From: Candidatus Eisenbacteria bacterium
Lineage (GTDB): Bacteria; Eisenbacteria; RBG-16-71-46; CAIMUX01; JAHJDP01
Reading direction: 5' to 3'
Length of the DNA: 64,000 nt
Assembly (NCBI GenBank): GCA_018831195.1
Contig: JAHJDP010000061.1
Span: 29,138 to 93,137 of the forward strand
The translations under genes were made by a program, and so were the position numbers. Every line of letters starts with the position of its first letter. Position 1 is the stretch's first letter. Below the pieces are notes generated by a model. That model ran no database searches. It was not told the DNA's origin and was given only the letters and a program-made list of their open reading frames with translations. Of the stretch, positions 45,095 through 55,014 are shown in pieces.

Positions 45095-47071
45095 ATTTTC
45101 TACTATCTAGCCTTCTGTTCCCTGTATTTCTATTGCAATCTTCTCACCGCCGCGGCCGATGAGCCAAAGCCAAGGAAATCTCCCAAAGCACACATCACTC
45201 CAACAGAGAAATTAGATACCGCAGCCGATTCTCTTCTGGCTCCTGACAGCTTGGAGACCGCCTCTCCAGACACAATGGTATTACATTCCTTTCCGCCGGT
45301 TGAACTTCCATTGTTGAGGCCGGATTCTCTCCCCGCTGCTTGGTTTGGAGCTGTTCTGGATTCTGCGGCCCTGCAAGATGTTGCCGGCCAGGGACTCGAC
45401 GAGGAGATCTATCGCGAATTTCTGATCAATCGAGAGTTGTCTGGATCCATGGGCGCGCCGGAACGATTCTACAGATCCGGTTTGGGGTGGGAAATGTGGA
45501 CAGAGTTGCGGGATGGAGCGCCCGTTCAGGATCCCTCGGCCCCTTGGGACCATCTGCCGACGGAAGCGCCCTTATTGTTAAACTCAATCTCCCTGCTTCC
45601 CTACGATCCCGTTTGGGCGCCGCTTGCCACCGGGGTTTCGGGTATTCTCTATCTGGAAAGCATGAGTGCCGAAACAGGGTTGCCCAGCGGTTTCCGTTTG
45701 ACAACAGGCCCTTATGGAACAACGACGGAGGAGGCTTGGATTGAACGCCCCTTTATCAAGGGCTCCCGTTTGGCTTTCCTTTACTCTGATTCCCGTTCTG
45801 ATGGAAGAGTTTTCATCGGACCCCACCGTGGTCAGAATCTTTTGTTCCGCCTCAACCGGCCTATCGGCCGGAGCCGCCATCGACTGGAATGGGCTCAAAA
45901 CAGCTCGGAAGTCTGGTGGATCGGGAATCGAAAACTTCGATGGGACACAAATGAGCTGCGGGCCAAATCCGCTTTTGCATTGGGACATCATGGGGATGTT
46001 GAGGCGCGTTTCCAGAGATCAGTACGCCAGTTTCTCTGGTATGACTACGAGGGACGAACCCGCCGGCGTGAGGAAATTTATGATGCCTCCTTCTTTTGGA
46101 GGCGCGCGGGATTGGGTGGACGGCTCGAGGGTTCCGGCCGGGGAATCGTGAGTCACCGTCGGTGGGATATTCCTGCCGCATCCACCCGAACCACAGAGGA
46201 TGTCGGCATAGCTTTTGCGATGGGATGGAGGGGTGGGCCGGAATCGTCGCGGATTCGTCTTTCCACCGGTCTGGAGGTCCGGCGATACGATCAGACGTGG
46301 GTCGAGCCGGTGGGTTCGATGGGTTATCGAGGGCGGTTTGGGGACTGGATCGTTCAAAGCGATCTATGGAGTGCGGTTCAGGTCCCAATGGTGCCCACCG
46401 AATCCAATGCCTATTCGGAAATCCTCCTGCGCGGGGCTCCATCAGACTGGATGGGACGGGGGAGAGAGCTGGAAAGAGTGCATCATGGGGAAATCGGCTG
46501 GGGCTACGCCGGCCGGGGAGCAGGGCATGGAGAGCTGGCTAACAGTAATCCAATCATTGAGATAGCCACATTCTTTGAGGATCATTATAAACCATGGCCC
46601 ATTCTTTTTGTCTCGACCGAGTCCCTGGAAAACCTGGATCCCGCCATGGGCGACTGGGATCGGTTGGCCCTGGAGGGCCGGCTTCATTTGGGGTTGCCTT
46701 GGAATTTCCAGCTGAGCGGCCGCGTGACTCGGATCCTTTCACCCGCCGATCCCCTCGAAAGATTCTGGCTGCCCGCATGGACAAGTCTCATCACGTTGGG
46801 TTGGAGGGCGCCCCTGTTCGGGGGGGACCTCCTGCTTGACACAAGGATCACCTGGATCGGCCGGGATAAGTGGAATACCCCCTACGGGGAGGTGCCTTGG
46901 GATGACATTCTGGAGGGAGAGGTGCGGGGGCGGATCGGGCAGGCTTCCTGGTTTCTCCTCTTCAAAAATCTGGAGGATGATTATCGGGAATCCTCATCCT
47001 ATGTCGAGGGCTGGATGTCGCGGCCTCTTCAGAGCGCGTCAGCTGGAATTACCTGGCACTTCGATAACTGA
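45095..47071 (+). CDS. Putative exported outer-membrane beta-barrel protein (start codon unresolved)
   Basis: About 658 residues in frame from just after the TPR stop. A signal-peptide-like stretch (YYLAFCSLYFYCNLLTAAA) opens the coding part, but no ATG, GTG or TTG lies between the TPR stop and it. The nearest in-frame ATG (44966) is 129 nt back inside the TPR gene with a Trp/Arg-rich, non-coding-like lead-in. ATT at 45095 or CTG at 45122 are rare-start candidates. A short plug-like region (SILYLESMSAETG) near 190 is followed by alternating strands and a C-terminal ASAGITWHFDN, suggesting an OM barrel. No family recognised. Confidence 0.6.
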   Translation: MFYYLAFCSLYFYCNLLTAAADEPKPRKSPKAHITPTEKLDTAADSLLAPDSLETASPDTMVLHSFPPVELPLLRPDSLPAAWFGAVLDSAALQDVAGQGLDEEIYREFLINRELSGSMGAPERFYRSGLGWEMWTELRDGAPVQDPSAPWDHLPTEAPLLLNSISLLPYDPVWAPLATGVSGILYLESMSAETGLPSGFRLTTGPYGTTTEEAWIERPFIKGSRLAFLYSDSRSDGRVFIGPHRGQNLLFRLNRPIGRSRHRLEWAQNSSEVWWIGNRKLRWDTNELRAKSAFALGHHGDVEARFQRSVRQFLWYDYEGRTRRREEIYDASFFWRRAGLGGRLEGSGRGIVSHRRWDIPAASTRTTEDVGIAFAMGWRGGPESSRIRLSTGLEVRRYDQTWVEPVGSMGYRGRFGDWIVQSDLWSAVQVPMVPTESNAYSEILLRGAPSDWMGRGRELERVHHGEIGWGYAGRGAGHGELANSNPIIEIATFFEDHYKPWPILFVSTESLENLDPAMGDWDRLALEGRLHLGLPWNFQLSGRVTRILSPADPLERFWLPAWTSLITLGWRAPLFGGDLLLDTRITWIGRDKWNTPYGEVPWDDILEGEVRGRIGQASWFLLFKNLEDDYRESSSYVEGWMSRPLQSASAGITWHFDN

Positions 47072-47098
47072 TCCAGAGCGGATCCCATCGGCCGATCG

Positions 47099-47482
47099 AT
47101 GTTGTTGACATCCTCGGAACGGCGGTTGTTGCTGGCCCTCATTCTTCTCTTGGCCTTTGGTTATGCTATTGATCTCTTGGGGATAAGACCGGCGATCGAA
47201 ACTCCTCCTGTCCGGCAGGAACTGCCACCGATTGAAGAATCTCCCATCCGTCAAGGAAAGATCGACCTGAATCGTGCCGATTCCCGGGCCTTGCAGTCTT
47301 TGCCGGGTATCGGCCCCGCCATGGCCGGCCGCATCCTCGATTACAGGAGGGAGAGAGGGCCCTTCAGAGATGTCGTAGAACTCTTGCAGATCCGGGGTGT
47401 CGGCGAGAAGACGTTGGAGCGTTTGCAACCCTATCTTTGCATCGACAAAAATTCCCCACCCGATTCCTGCGGAAGTTTTTAG
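47099..47482 (+). CDS. comEA: ComEA-like helix-hairpin-helix DNA-binding protein
   Basis: 127 residues: an N-terminal membrane helix (LLLALILLLAFGYAIDLL), a Pro/Glu linker, then a double helix-hairpin-helix at about residues 54-115 (IDLNRADSRALQSLPGIG, then LLQIRGVGEKTLERLQPYL). This matches ComEA, the periplasmic DNA receptor that ratchets transforming DNA after T4P-driven uptake. The position directly before the pil locus fits. The SD is weak. Confidence 0.85.
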   Translation: MLLTSSERRLLLALILLLAFGYAIDLLGIRPAIETPPVRQELPPIEESPIRQGKIDLNRADSRALQSLPGIGPAMAGRILDYRRERGPFRDVVELLQIRGVGEKTLERLQPYLCIDKNSPPDSCGSF

Positions 47483-47605
47483 GCCGACTGACCGATAGTG
47501 ATAGATGATTGATGGGAAAACGTCTTCCTATCAAGAGGGCGGATGCTGCCCGGAATGGACTGATCTCATAATGAACTTTTCAACATCCAAGCAGGGAGAG
47601 CTTTG

Positions 47606-49330
47606 GTGAAGCAAGACATCATTCTCAAACTCCTAGAGATTGGACTCCTTGAAGAAGAACAGATTCGGGCCGCACAGCGGCTGGAAGCGAATGAGGGGGG
47701 GTCTGCTCTATCTCATCTTCTTCGGATGGGGATTTTGACCGAAGCGGATCTTGTCAAATTTCTCAGCACACATTTTGGATCGGCCGGAATTCATCTGGAT
47801 AACACGGATATTGACGAGGAGACGATTAAATTAATTCCGGCATCGGTCGCCACAAAATACCAGGTATTTCCGGTCAAAAGAGAAGGCCGAAAGCTGACAT
47901 TAGCGATGGCCAATCCCGGAAACTTCTTTGCAATCGATGACATAAAGTTCATCACCGGTTTGGAAGTCCAAGCGCTTGTAACAACTGAGACACAGATCCG
48001 TCGCGCCGTTGACCGTTATTACGATCAAGCCGAATCAATGGCTGATGTGATGAAGTCGATCGAAGATGATGTCGAAGTTGTGGACGACAAGGCGGAGGAA
48101 GACGGGTCCGAGGGGGATGTCGGTGCGGATGAGGCTCCGGTCGTCAAGTTTGTCAATTCACTCATTTCCGATGCCGTGCGGCGGGGAGCGTCGGATATCC
48201 ATATTGAACCCTACGAAAAAGTTTTGCGGGTCCGTTTCCGCATCGATGGAACGCTTTATGAGCTCATGCGGCCTCCCTTCCGACTTCGATCCGCCATTAT
48301 CTCGCGATTAAAAATCATGGCGGATCTCGATATCGCCGAAAAACGGATTCCTCAGGACGGCCGCATAAAAATCCGCCTGAAAAATAAAGTCGTTGATCTC
48401 CGTGTTTCGACCTTGCCCTGTGTTCATGGTGAAAAGGTCGTGATGAGAATCTTGGACAAATCGAATTTGAATGTCGATCTCACGCGGCTTGGCTTTCAGG
48501 AACAGGCTCTTTTTCATTTTGAAAAGGCGATCAAGGCACCCTTTGGGATTGTACTGGTGACGGGGCCGACCGGTAGCGGAAAGACGACAACATTATATTC
48601 CGCCCTAACCCAGATCAGCAAACCGGATGTCAACATTATGACGGCTGAAGATCCGGTAGAATACAATATGGACGGCATCAATCAGGTCAATATCAATGAG
48701 GCGGTTCACCTGACGTTCGCGTCGGCGCTGCGGGCTTTTCTCCGGCAGGATCCGAACATTATCATGGTCGGTGAGATTCGGGACGGCGAAACCGCGGGCA
48801 TCGCGGTAAAGGCGGCCTTAACGGGCCACCTGGTTCTTTCGACTGTTCATACAAATGATGCCCCTTCGACTATTGGCCGGCTCATCGATATGGGAGTGGA
48901 ACCATTTCTCATCTCATCATCGATCAACATTATTCTGGCCCAGCGTCTGCTGCGCAAAGTCTGTAAGCATTGCCAGGCACCTGTGGTGCTTAATGCGGAG
49001 ACAGCCCACGAACTCCAAATACCTCTCGATCGGCTGAAATCGGCCAACATTGTCCGGGGAAAGGGGTGCATGGAGTGCAACGACACGGGATATAAGGGCC
49101 GTGTTGGAGTTTACGAAGTGATGCCCATGACTCCCCGCCTTCGCGAGATGGTGCTGGAAAGAGGTTCGGCACTGCAATTAAAGCGGCAGGCTATGAGAGA
49201 GGGTATGTTGAGTTTACGAATGGATGCCTTACTAAAAATGGAAGCGGGGATTACCTCACCTGAAGAAGTTCTCAAGGAGTCCTCATCTGATGAAGAGGAA
49301 GTGCTCGAAGAACTTAGGAAGGCGGCATAA
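47606..49330 (+). CDS. pilB: Type IV pilus extension ATPase PilB
   Basis: About 574 residues with a GTG start (47606) 5 nt after GGGAGAG; TTG at 47603 is an alternative. The N-terminal domain is of GspE/MshE type (SALSHLLRMGILTEADLVKF), which in some homologues binds c-di-GMP; that is not tested here. Core ATPase: VKFVNSLISDAVRRGASDIH, Walker A GPTGSGKTTTLYS near 322, Walker B IIMVGEIRDGETA, and the four-Cys zinc loop (CKHC, CMEC). It drives pilus polymerisation at the inner membrane. First gene of the pil locus. Confidence 0.96.
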   Translation: MKQDIILKLLEIGLLEEEQIRAAQRLEANEGGSALSHLLRMGILTEADLVKFLSTHFGSAGIHLDNTDIDEETIKLIPASVATKYQVFPVKREGRKLTLAMANPGNFFAIDDIKFITGLEVQALVTTETQIRRAVDRYYDQAESMADVMKSIEDDVEVVDDKAEEDGSEGDVGADEAPVVKFVNSLISDAVRRGASDIHIEPYEKVLRVRFRIDGTLYELMRPPFRLRSAIISRLKIMADLDIAEKRIPQDGRIKIRLKNKVVDLRVSTLPCVHGEKVVMRILDKSNLNVDLTRLGFQEQALFHFEKAIKAPFGIVLVTGPTGSGKTTTLYSALTQISKPDVNIMTAEDPVEYNMDGINQVNINEAVHLTFASALRAFLRQDPNIIMVGEIRDGETAGIAVKAALTGHLVLSTVHTNDAPSTIGRLIDMGVEPFLISSSINIILAQRLLRKVCKHCQAPVVLNAETAHELQIPLDRLKSANIVRGKGCMECNDTGYKGRVGVYEVMPMTPRLREMVLERGSALQLKRQAMREGMLSLRMDALLKMEAGITSPEEVLKESSSDEEEVLEELRKAA

Positions 49331-49437
49331 GAATCTGGTGTCCCCAACTCAAGGGCTGCCGTACATCTGCCGACACTTATGAATACGGGGATGACACTGT
49401 TCCCGGTCCGCTTCTAATGGATGGGGGGGGTAAATCT

Positions 49438-50544
49438 GTGCTGACCTTGCAGGTGCTTCTAGAGGAAATGATTAAACGTGAGGCCTCGGATCTTCACCTG
49501 ACAGTAGGTATTCCACCGCAGCTGCGGATTGATGGAGTCATTGTCCCGACGGGTTATGAAACGTTAACGGCAGAGTTGTGCCAGGAGCTTGTTTACAGCG
49601 CCTTGAGGGAAGATCAAAGAAAACGTTTTGAAATGACACGGGAACTGGATCTCTCTTTCGGAATTCAAGATTTGAGCCGGTTCCGAGTCAATGTTTTTCT
49701 TCAAAGGGGTGTGGTCGCGGCGGCCATTCGTAGAATTCCCTACGAGGTTCCTACGATGGAATCTCTTGGCCTTCCGAAGGTGGTATCCACATTTGCCGAA
49801 CTCCCGCAGGGCCTGGTTCTTGTGACCGGCCCGACCGGCAGTGGTAAATCAACGACATTGGCGGCCGTCATTGACCGGATCAACAAGACCAGACAAGGCC
49901 ACATCATTACGATTGAGGATCCGATCGAGTACATACATCAACACCATCGGTGCATCGTTAATCAGCGGGAGGTCAATGCCGATACGGGATCATTCCCCGA
50001 GGCGCTGAAGTATATTCTGCGGCAGGATCCCGACATCATCCTCGTTGGTGAGATGAGGGATCTTGAAACGGTTGCGGCGGCCCTAACAATTGCCGAAACG
50101 GGGCATTTAGTCTTTGCCACCCTGCATACAAACTCGACCTATGAATCGATAAACCGAATTGTTGATGTGTTTCCGACAAACCAGCAACGCCAGATTTTGA
50201 GCCAATTGGCGTTCGTTCTGAAGGGTGTTTTAACGCAGCAGCTTCTGCCGAAAAGAGCGAGCAAGGGCCGGATCAATGTTTCGGAAGTCCTGACCTGTAC
50301 ACCGGCCGTCTCAGCAGTGATCCGCGAGGGAAAGATCCACCAGATCTATACCCTCATGCAGGCAGGGCAGAAATACGGCATGCAGACAATGAATCAGGGA
50401 CTCTTCCTAGCGGTGATGCAAGGCAGAATTCGTGTGGAAGATGCGCTCTCCCGCAGTCCCAACATGCAGGAGCTGGAACAGCTCATTGCTAAATCTCCAA
50501 TCATTCCTCGGCATCAGGCGAATGTCAGGGCACGCGCCAGCTAA
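49438..50544 (+). CDS. pilT: Type IV pilus retraction ATPase PilT
   Basis: About 368 residues. A GTG at 49438, 7 nt after a G-rich SD, fits the family N-terminus (LTLQVLLEEMIKREASDLHL); ATG at 49417 adds seven residues and is possible. Walker A GPTGSGKSTTLAA near 133, Asp/His boxes (TIEDPIEYIHQHH), Walker B IILVGEMRDLETV, and ATLHTNSTYESINRIVDVFP. It lacks PilB's zinc Cys pairs, as PilT does. It depolymerises pilin to retract the pilus, powering twitching and DNA uptake. Confidence 0.95.
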   Translation: MLTLQVLLEEMIKREASDLHLTVGIPPQLRIDGVIVPTGYETLTAELCQELVYSALREDQRKRFEMTRELDLSFGIQDLSRFRVNVFLQRGVVAAAIRRIPYEVPTMESLGLPKVVSTFAELPQGLVLVTGPTGSGKSTTLAAVIDRINKTRQGHIITIEDPIEYIHQHHRCIVNQREVNADTGSFPEALKYILRQDPDIILVGEMRDLETVAAALTIAETGHLVFATLHTNSTYESINRIVDVFPTNQQRQILSQLAFVLKGVLTQQLLPKRASKGRINVSEVLTCTPAVSAVIREGKIHQIYTLMQAGQKYGMQTMNQGLFLAVMQGRIRVEDALSRSPNMQELEQLIAKSPIIPRHQANVRARAS

Positions 50545-50558
50545 GAGGAGGGCTTCGG

Positions 50559-51779
50559 GTGGCAGTCTTTGTTTGGCAGGGTAAAACAGCAGCCGGTCTA
50601 ACACAATCCGGTGAGATAGATGTGCCGAACCAGCAGGAAGCTGTTCAACAGCTGCGGCGCAAGCGGATTGTCATCTCCCAAATTAAGCAGAAGAAGACCC
50701 GTCCGACCTTTTCATTGGCCTCTCTCAGAGGCTCGACGGTAAAGGGATCCGATCTCGCTATCTTCGCGAGACAGTTCGCTACAATGATCGACGCCGGCCT
50801 CCCGCTCGTTCAGTGCCTGGATATTTTGACCAAGCAAACACAGAATAAAGAGCTTGCGAATATAATCGGCCAGGTACAACGGGACGTCGAAGGTGGAAAT
50901 ACATTGGCTGAATCTATGGGCCATCACACGAACGCCTTTGATTCACTTTTTGTCAACATGGTCGAAGCAGGGGAAGCGGGCGGTATCCTGGATATTATTC
51001 TGGACCGGCTGGCTACCTACACCGAGAAATCGGTGGCTCTGAAAAGAAAAGTGAAGAGCGCTCTAACGTATCCTGCCGTTGTATTCAGCGTGGCCATCGG
51101 AGCGACGGTTTTCATGCTGCTCTTTATCATTCCCACTTTTGCGAAGGTGTTTACTGAGTTCGGCGGAAAGTTACCGGCGCCCACACAAGTTGTCATCAGC
51201 ATGAGTAATTTTTTGAAGGGCTATTGGTGGTTGCTTCTGGCAATGATCGCGGGTGTTATATTTGGTTTCAAGAGAACCTATAAAATACCAGCGGGACGTT
51301 TACGCATTGATACCATATTGTTGAAATTGCCGATTTTTGGATCCCTATTGATAAAGGCCTCTGTCGCGCGGTTCACGCGCACCTTGGGAACAATGATCTC
51401 AAGCGGCGTTCCCATCCTCACGGCTTTGGATATCACCGCGAGAACCGCCGGAAACATGCTGGTGGAAAAGACAATTCTCGCCACCCGTGGTTCGATTCGG
51501 GAAGGGGAGACCATCGCTCAGCCTCTCCGCCAATCGAAAATATTTCCACCGATGGTTGTGCAGATGATCGCTGTAGGCGAGGAGACGGGCGCCTTGGATG
51601 ACATGCTCCGAAAGATCGCAGATTTTTATGATGAGGAAGTTAATACGGCGGTGGATACGCTCACATCGATCATTGAACCGATTATGATTGTCTTTATGGG
51701 GTTGGTTGTCGGTGGCATGGTCGTCGCGATGTATATGCCGATGTTCAAATTGGCCAATGTGGTTACGGGTGGGCATTAA
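50559..51779 (+). CDS. pilC: Type IV pilus inner-membrane platform protein PilC
   Basis: 406 residues with a GTG start behind GAGGAGGG. Two T2SSF domains: residues about 65-190 (DLAIFARQFATMIDAGLPLV, NMVEAGEAGGILD) and about 265-395 (TRTLGTMISSGVPILTALDI, MIAVGEETGALDDML), each followed by hydrophobic helices (VFSVAIGATVFMLLFIIP; IMIVFMGLVVGGMVVAMYMP). It forms the rotor-like platform moved by PilB and PilT. Confidence 0.95.
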   Translation: MAVFVWQGKTAAGLTQSGEIDVPNQQEAVQQLRRKRIVISQIKQKKTRPTFSLASLRGSTVKGSDLAIFARQFATMIDAGLPLVQCLDILTKQTQNKELANIIGQVQRDVEGGNTLAESMGHHTNAFDSLFVNMVEAGEAGGILDIILDRLATYTEKSVALKRKVKSALTYPAVVFSVAIGATVFMLLFIIPTFAKVFTEFGGKLPAPTQVVISMSNFLKGYWWLLLAMIAGVIFGFKRTYKIPAGRLRIDTILLKLPIFGSLLIKASVARFTRTLGTMISSGVPILTALDITARTAGNMLVEKTILATRGSIREGETIAQPLRQSKIFPPMVVQMIAVGEETGALDDMLRKIADFYDEEVNTAVDTLTSIIEPIMIVFMGLVVGGMVVAMYMPMFKLANVVTGGH

Positions 51780-51789
51780 AGGGGATATT

Positions 51790-53430
51790 TTGGATCGGGA
51801 GGCCCAAACCAGCGTTCTTCCGTTTCGTTCCTATATCATCGGGCGTCTCATCCTCGGGTTGGGAGTTGCGTTTCTGCTCCATCCCATGGGTGTGTCCGAT
51901 CAATCGATCCTCTTTATAGCAGGACTTCTCATTTTAACGAGCCTCCTCAGTTTGGGGTTCCTGCGACGGGATTCGGGTGAGCCGATTTCATTGACCGGGC
52001 TTCTTCTTACCGACGTTCTCATCGAAACCTTTATCATTCTGAAAACAGGCGCTCATCAATCTCCCTTTTTTGTTCTTTATGGTTTCAGCGTTCTCTGCGC
52101 CGGTCTCTTGCTGGCGCTGGGCGGGGGACTTTCTTTCGGGATACTGGCTGCTGGAGCCTCATTGGGTCTGGCATGGCTGACGCCGCCGGCCAAAGAGCCG
52201 ATGGCGGCTACGGCCGTTTTTCCCATACCGATCACCCGATTTGCCCTTCAGGCTCTTTTCTTAATTGGGCTCGGTTTAGCCTCCGGGTCACTGGCGACGC
52301 TCGGACGCAGGAAAGAGAAAGCAATTATTGAAACGCGGCAGCGATTGAAAGAGACGGAATTAGAGGCCGGAACAATACTGAACCATCTACCATGGGGTGT
52401 TATAACCTGCGACGAGACCGGACTCATTCATCTCATGAATCCAGCTGCGATGAAAATTTTATCCATCGTTGATCATGGTTTCACCCCACCCTATCCACAG
52501 CGGCTGGAGACTCTTGATAAATACGGCGGCGGCGCTATCTCTGATCTCGCGCGGCGGGCCATGGAGGAAAAGCGGGAGCAGTGGTGTCATGAGACCGAGA
52601 TTCGGTTGAATTCAGAGGATTCAGCGCGGGTCAAACCGGTCGAGATTGTCACGGCGCCCATTGGAGGGCAGGGGGTCTCGCGCGGGGTCGTTATTCTCTT
52701 CCAAGATCTCACCGATAGAAAGCGGCTGGAGACATTATCACGACGGCAGGATCGTCTCGCCGCCTTGGGACGGCTTTCGGCCGGATTGGCGCATGAAATG
52801 CGGAATTCTCTAAAGCCGATCAGCGGGTCGGCGGAACTCCTTTCATCAATGAGACTTCCACCGGAAGCCAGCTCATTAATGGATCTGATTCTGAGAGAAT
52901 CGGAGACCTTGGAGAGATTTCTGGAGTCATATCTTGATATGGCACGAGATAAAGCCCTTCAGATCGAGGACGTGTGCATCGATTCATTGATACAGGAGGA
53001 GTTGGAAGCGCTCCAGTTGAATCCCCGGTGGCATGCAGGGATCACCTGGGATGTCTATTTTATCCGTAAGATTCAGAACGTGCTTCCCGTTGATCGGGAA
53101 CAAATGCGCCGGGCCCTGCGGAATATACTCCTCAACGCAATGGAAGCCACAACGAAGGGTGGCATACGGGTGACTCTGGAAGAACGCGCGGGTCCTTTCT
53201 TCAGAATACGCATTCGAGACTGGGGCTGCGGGATGAGTCGTGAAGTCGTAGACAATCTCTTCACGCCACTCTACACGACCAAAGCCGAAGGCACGGGTCT
53301 GGGATTATGCCATGCTCGCCGCGTTATAGAACGGCATGGGGGCCGGTTGTCGATCCTCAGCCGCTCTGGTAAGGGAACGCTTATGACAATCGATCTTCCC
53401 TTATCACAAACCGAAGAACAAGCAGCATAG
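51790..53430 (+). CDS. pilS: Sensor histidine kinase PilS
   Basis: 546 residues from a TTG at 51790 with AAGGGG 5-6 nt upstream; a longer in-frame ORF overlaps pilC and lacks coding character. About six N-terminal membrane helices (residues 15-180), a PAS-like region (LPWGVITCDETGLIHLMNP), the HisKA box LSAGLAHEMRNSLKP with the phospho-His near 335, and a HATPase domain (ILLNAMEATTKGG, DWGCGM, GTGLGLCHARRVIE). Matches the NtrB/PilS plan: it phosphorylates PilR to switch on pilA. PilR starts 11 nt downstream. Confidence 0.92.
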   Translation: MDREAQTSVLPFRSYIIGRLILGLGVAFLLHPMGVSDQSILFIAGLLILTSLLSLGFLRRDSGEPISLTGLLLTDVLIETFIILKTGAHQSPFFVLYGFSVLCAGLLLALGGGLSFGILAAGASLGLAWLTPPAKEPMAATAVFPIPITRFALQALFLIGLGLASGSLATLGRRKEKAIIETRQRLKETELEAGTILNHLPWGVITCDETGLIHLMNPAAMKILSIVDHGFTPPYPQRLETLDKYGGGAISDLARRAMEEKREQWCHETEIRLNSEDSARVKPVEIVTAPIGGQGVSRGVVILFQDLTDRKRLETLSRRQDRLAALGRLSAGLAHEMRNSLKPISGSAELLSSMRLPPEASSLMDLILRESETLERFLESYLDMARDKALQIEDVCIDSLIQEELEALQLNPRWHAGITWDVYFIRKIQNVLPVDREQMRRALRNILLNAMEATTKGGIRVTLEERAGPFFRIRIRDWGCGMSREVVDNLFTPLYTTKAEGTGLGLCHARRVIERHGGRLSILSRSGKGTLMTIDLPLSQTEEQAA

Positions 53431-53441
53431 GAGGAGTCGTC

Positions 53442-54860
53442 TTGGACAGGCCACGCATCTTAATAGCTGATGATGAAGAAAGTATGCGTCGCTTTCTTAC
53501 TATCCTTTTAGAACGAGAGGGCAGTGAGGTCAGAACGGTGACGGATGGGGACTCGGCATTGGCTTGCTTAAAAGAGCAAGCGTATGATGTCCTCGTAACC
53601 GATGTTCGTATGCCCGGCATGGACGGGATGACGCTCCTAGATACAGCGAAGGTTCTTTGGCCGGGTATGCCGATTGTCATTTTGACGGCCTTCGGCTCGG
53701 AAGCGTCGGCAAAGCAGGCCATGGCGAAAGGTGCCTTTCAGTTTCTTGAGAAGAAGGCGAAGAACGAAGAGATTACCCTTGTCATCCGCAACGCGCTCTC
53801 GATGCGGCGGATTCAGACGCAAAATCAGGTGCTTAAACAAGAACTCAAGCGGAGTCATAAGGAGCGGCCGATCATTGGCAACTCCGAGGAAATGGAGAAA
53901 GTCCTCCGGATGGTGGACAGGGTGGCCCCGACTGATGCTACGATTCTGATTTATGGAGAAAGTGGAACTGGAAAGGAACTTATTGCGAGAGAGATTCATT
54001 ACCGGAGCCAACGGGCCAATGGACCTTTTGTTTCCATCAACTGCGGCGCGCTCCCAAAGGATCTCCTTGAATCGAGTCTTTTCGGCCATATCAAGGGATC
54101 CTTCACCGGAGCAATTAAGGATCAACCCGGTCTCTTTGTGGCGGCGGAGGGTGGTTCCTTTTTCCTTGATGAGGTGGGAGAGATGGCCCCGGCGACACAG
54201 GTAAAATTGCTGAGGGCGCTTCAGGAAAGAGAAATCATTCCGGTTGGTGGAACACGTTCCATCCCTATCAATGCGCGGCTGATTGCCGCGACCAATGTCG
54301 ATCTGGAGCGCGAGGTCTTGGAAGGCAATTTTCGGACAGATCTTTTCTATCGGTTGAATGTTATCCCTGTCCGTCTTCCTTCTCTGCGGCAACGAGTGGA
54401 AGATATCCCCCTATTGGTAGAACATTTTTTGCGCCGTTTTTCCAGGGACAATCAAAAGAGGCGCTTTTCCCGCGGCGCTATGGAAGTGATGCAGCGCTAT
54501 GACTGGAATGGAAATGTTCGTGAATTGGAAAACGTGGTGGAACGCGCGGTTATTTTAAGTGACGCCGAAGTGCTTGAGCCCGAGGATCTCCCTGAATCCG
54601 TCCTTGAGGGTCCCAACCGCAAGGGCGCCCTCATTATTAATGTGCCCGTGATGACTCTTGAGGAGCTGGAACGGGAATATATCCTGCGGGTGTTGCAACA
54701 TACCAATTGGCAAAAGAAAAAGGCCTCCGAAACCCTGGGTATCAACGCTTCGACACTTTATAGAAAGCTGCTGACCTACAACCTTCAACAACCTGGTTCA
54801 AAGCCGGGAGATCCGAATGAAGATGCGCCTCCGGATGGTTTGACTCGGGAAGCGGCCTAG
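53442..54860 (+). CDS. pilR: Sigma-54-dependent response regulator PilR (NtrC family)
   Basis: 472 residues with a TTG start after GGAGGAG. Receiver domain at 1-120 (DDEESMRRFL; phospho-Asp in VTDVRMPGMDG near 53), AAA+ domain at 140-370 with Walker A GESGTGKELIAR and FFLDEVGEM, and a Fis-type helix-turn-helix at the end (ASETLGINASTLYRKL). The sigma-54 contact loop reads GSFTGA rather than the usual GAFTGA. With PilS it should activate the -24/-12 promoter found just downstream at pilA. Confidence 0.95.
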   Translation: MDRPRILIADDEESMRRFLTILLEREGSEVRTVTDGDSALACLKEQAYDVLVTDVRMPGMDGMTLLDTAKVLWPGMPIVILTAFGSEASAKQAMAKGAFQFLEKKAKNEEITLVIRNALSMRRIQTQNQVLKQELKRSHKERPIIGNSEEMEKVLRMVDRVAPTDATILIYGESGTGKELIAREIHYRSQRANGPFVSINCGALPKDLLESSLFGHIKGSFTGAIKDQPGLFVAAEGGSFFLDEVGEMAPATQVKLLRALQEREIIPVGGTRSIPINARLIAATNVDLEREVLEGNFRTDLFYRLNVIPVRLPSLRQRVEDIPLLVEHFLRRFSRDNQKRRFSRGAMEVMQRYDWNGNVRELENVVERAVILSDAEVLEPEDLPESVLEGPNRKGALIINVPVMTLEELEREYILRVLQHTNWQKKKASETLGINASTLYRKLLTYNLQQPGSKPGDPNEDAPPDGLTREAA

Positions 54861-54998
54861 ATATCATGCAGATTGAGGAGCGCGTTGCGTCCTGCAAGGT
54901 TTTATGTGATGAAGTGAGGACCGGAAAATCTTGTCTGCTGTCTCCATAGTGTTGTGCCAGAAACAGTTACCGTTTATGTAAATCTGATGTTCGGTTTG

Positions 54999-55014
54999 GC
55001 ACGAGAGTTGTAAT
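54999..55014 (+). promoter_or_regulatory. Sigma-54 (-24/-12) promoter of pilA
   Basis: TTGGCACGAGAGTTGTA: GG at 55000-55001, ten bases, then GT at 55012-55013, close to the TGGCAC-N5-TTGC consensus with one mismatch (T for C at -12). It lies about 110 nt before the pilA ATG and directly after the sigma-54 activator gene pilR. Predicted transcript start is about 55025. The preceding 130 nt should hold PilR sites, but I could not identify them. Confidence 0.82.

Noticed and set aside
45095..47071. Calling this a TonB-dependent receptor
   Set aside because: A short plug-like stretch is visible, but no clear TonB box or full plug domain.
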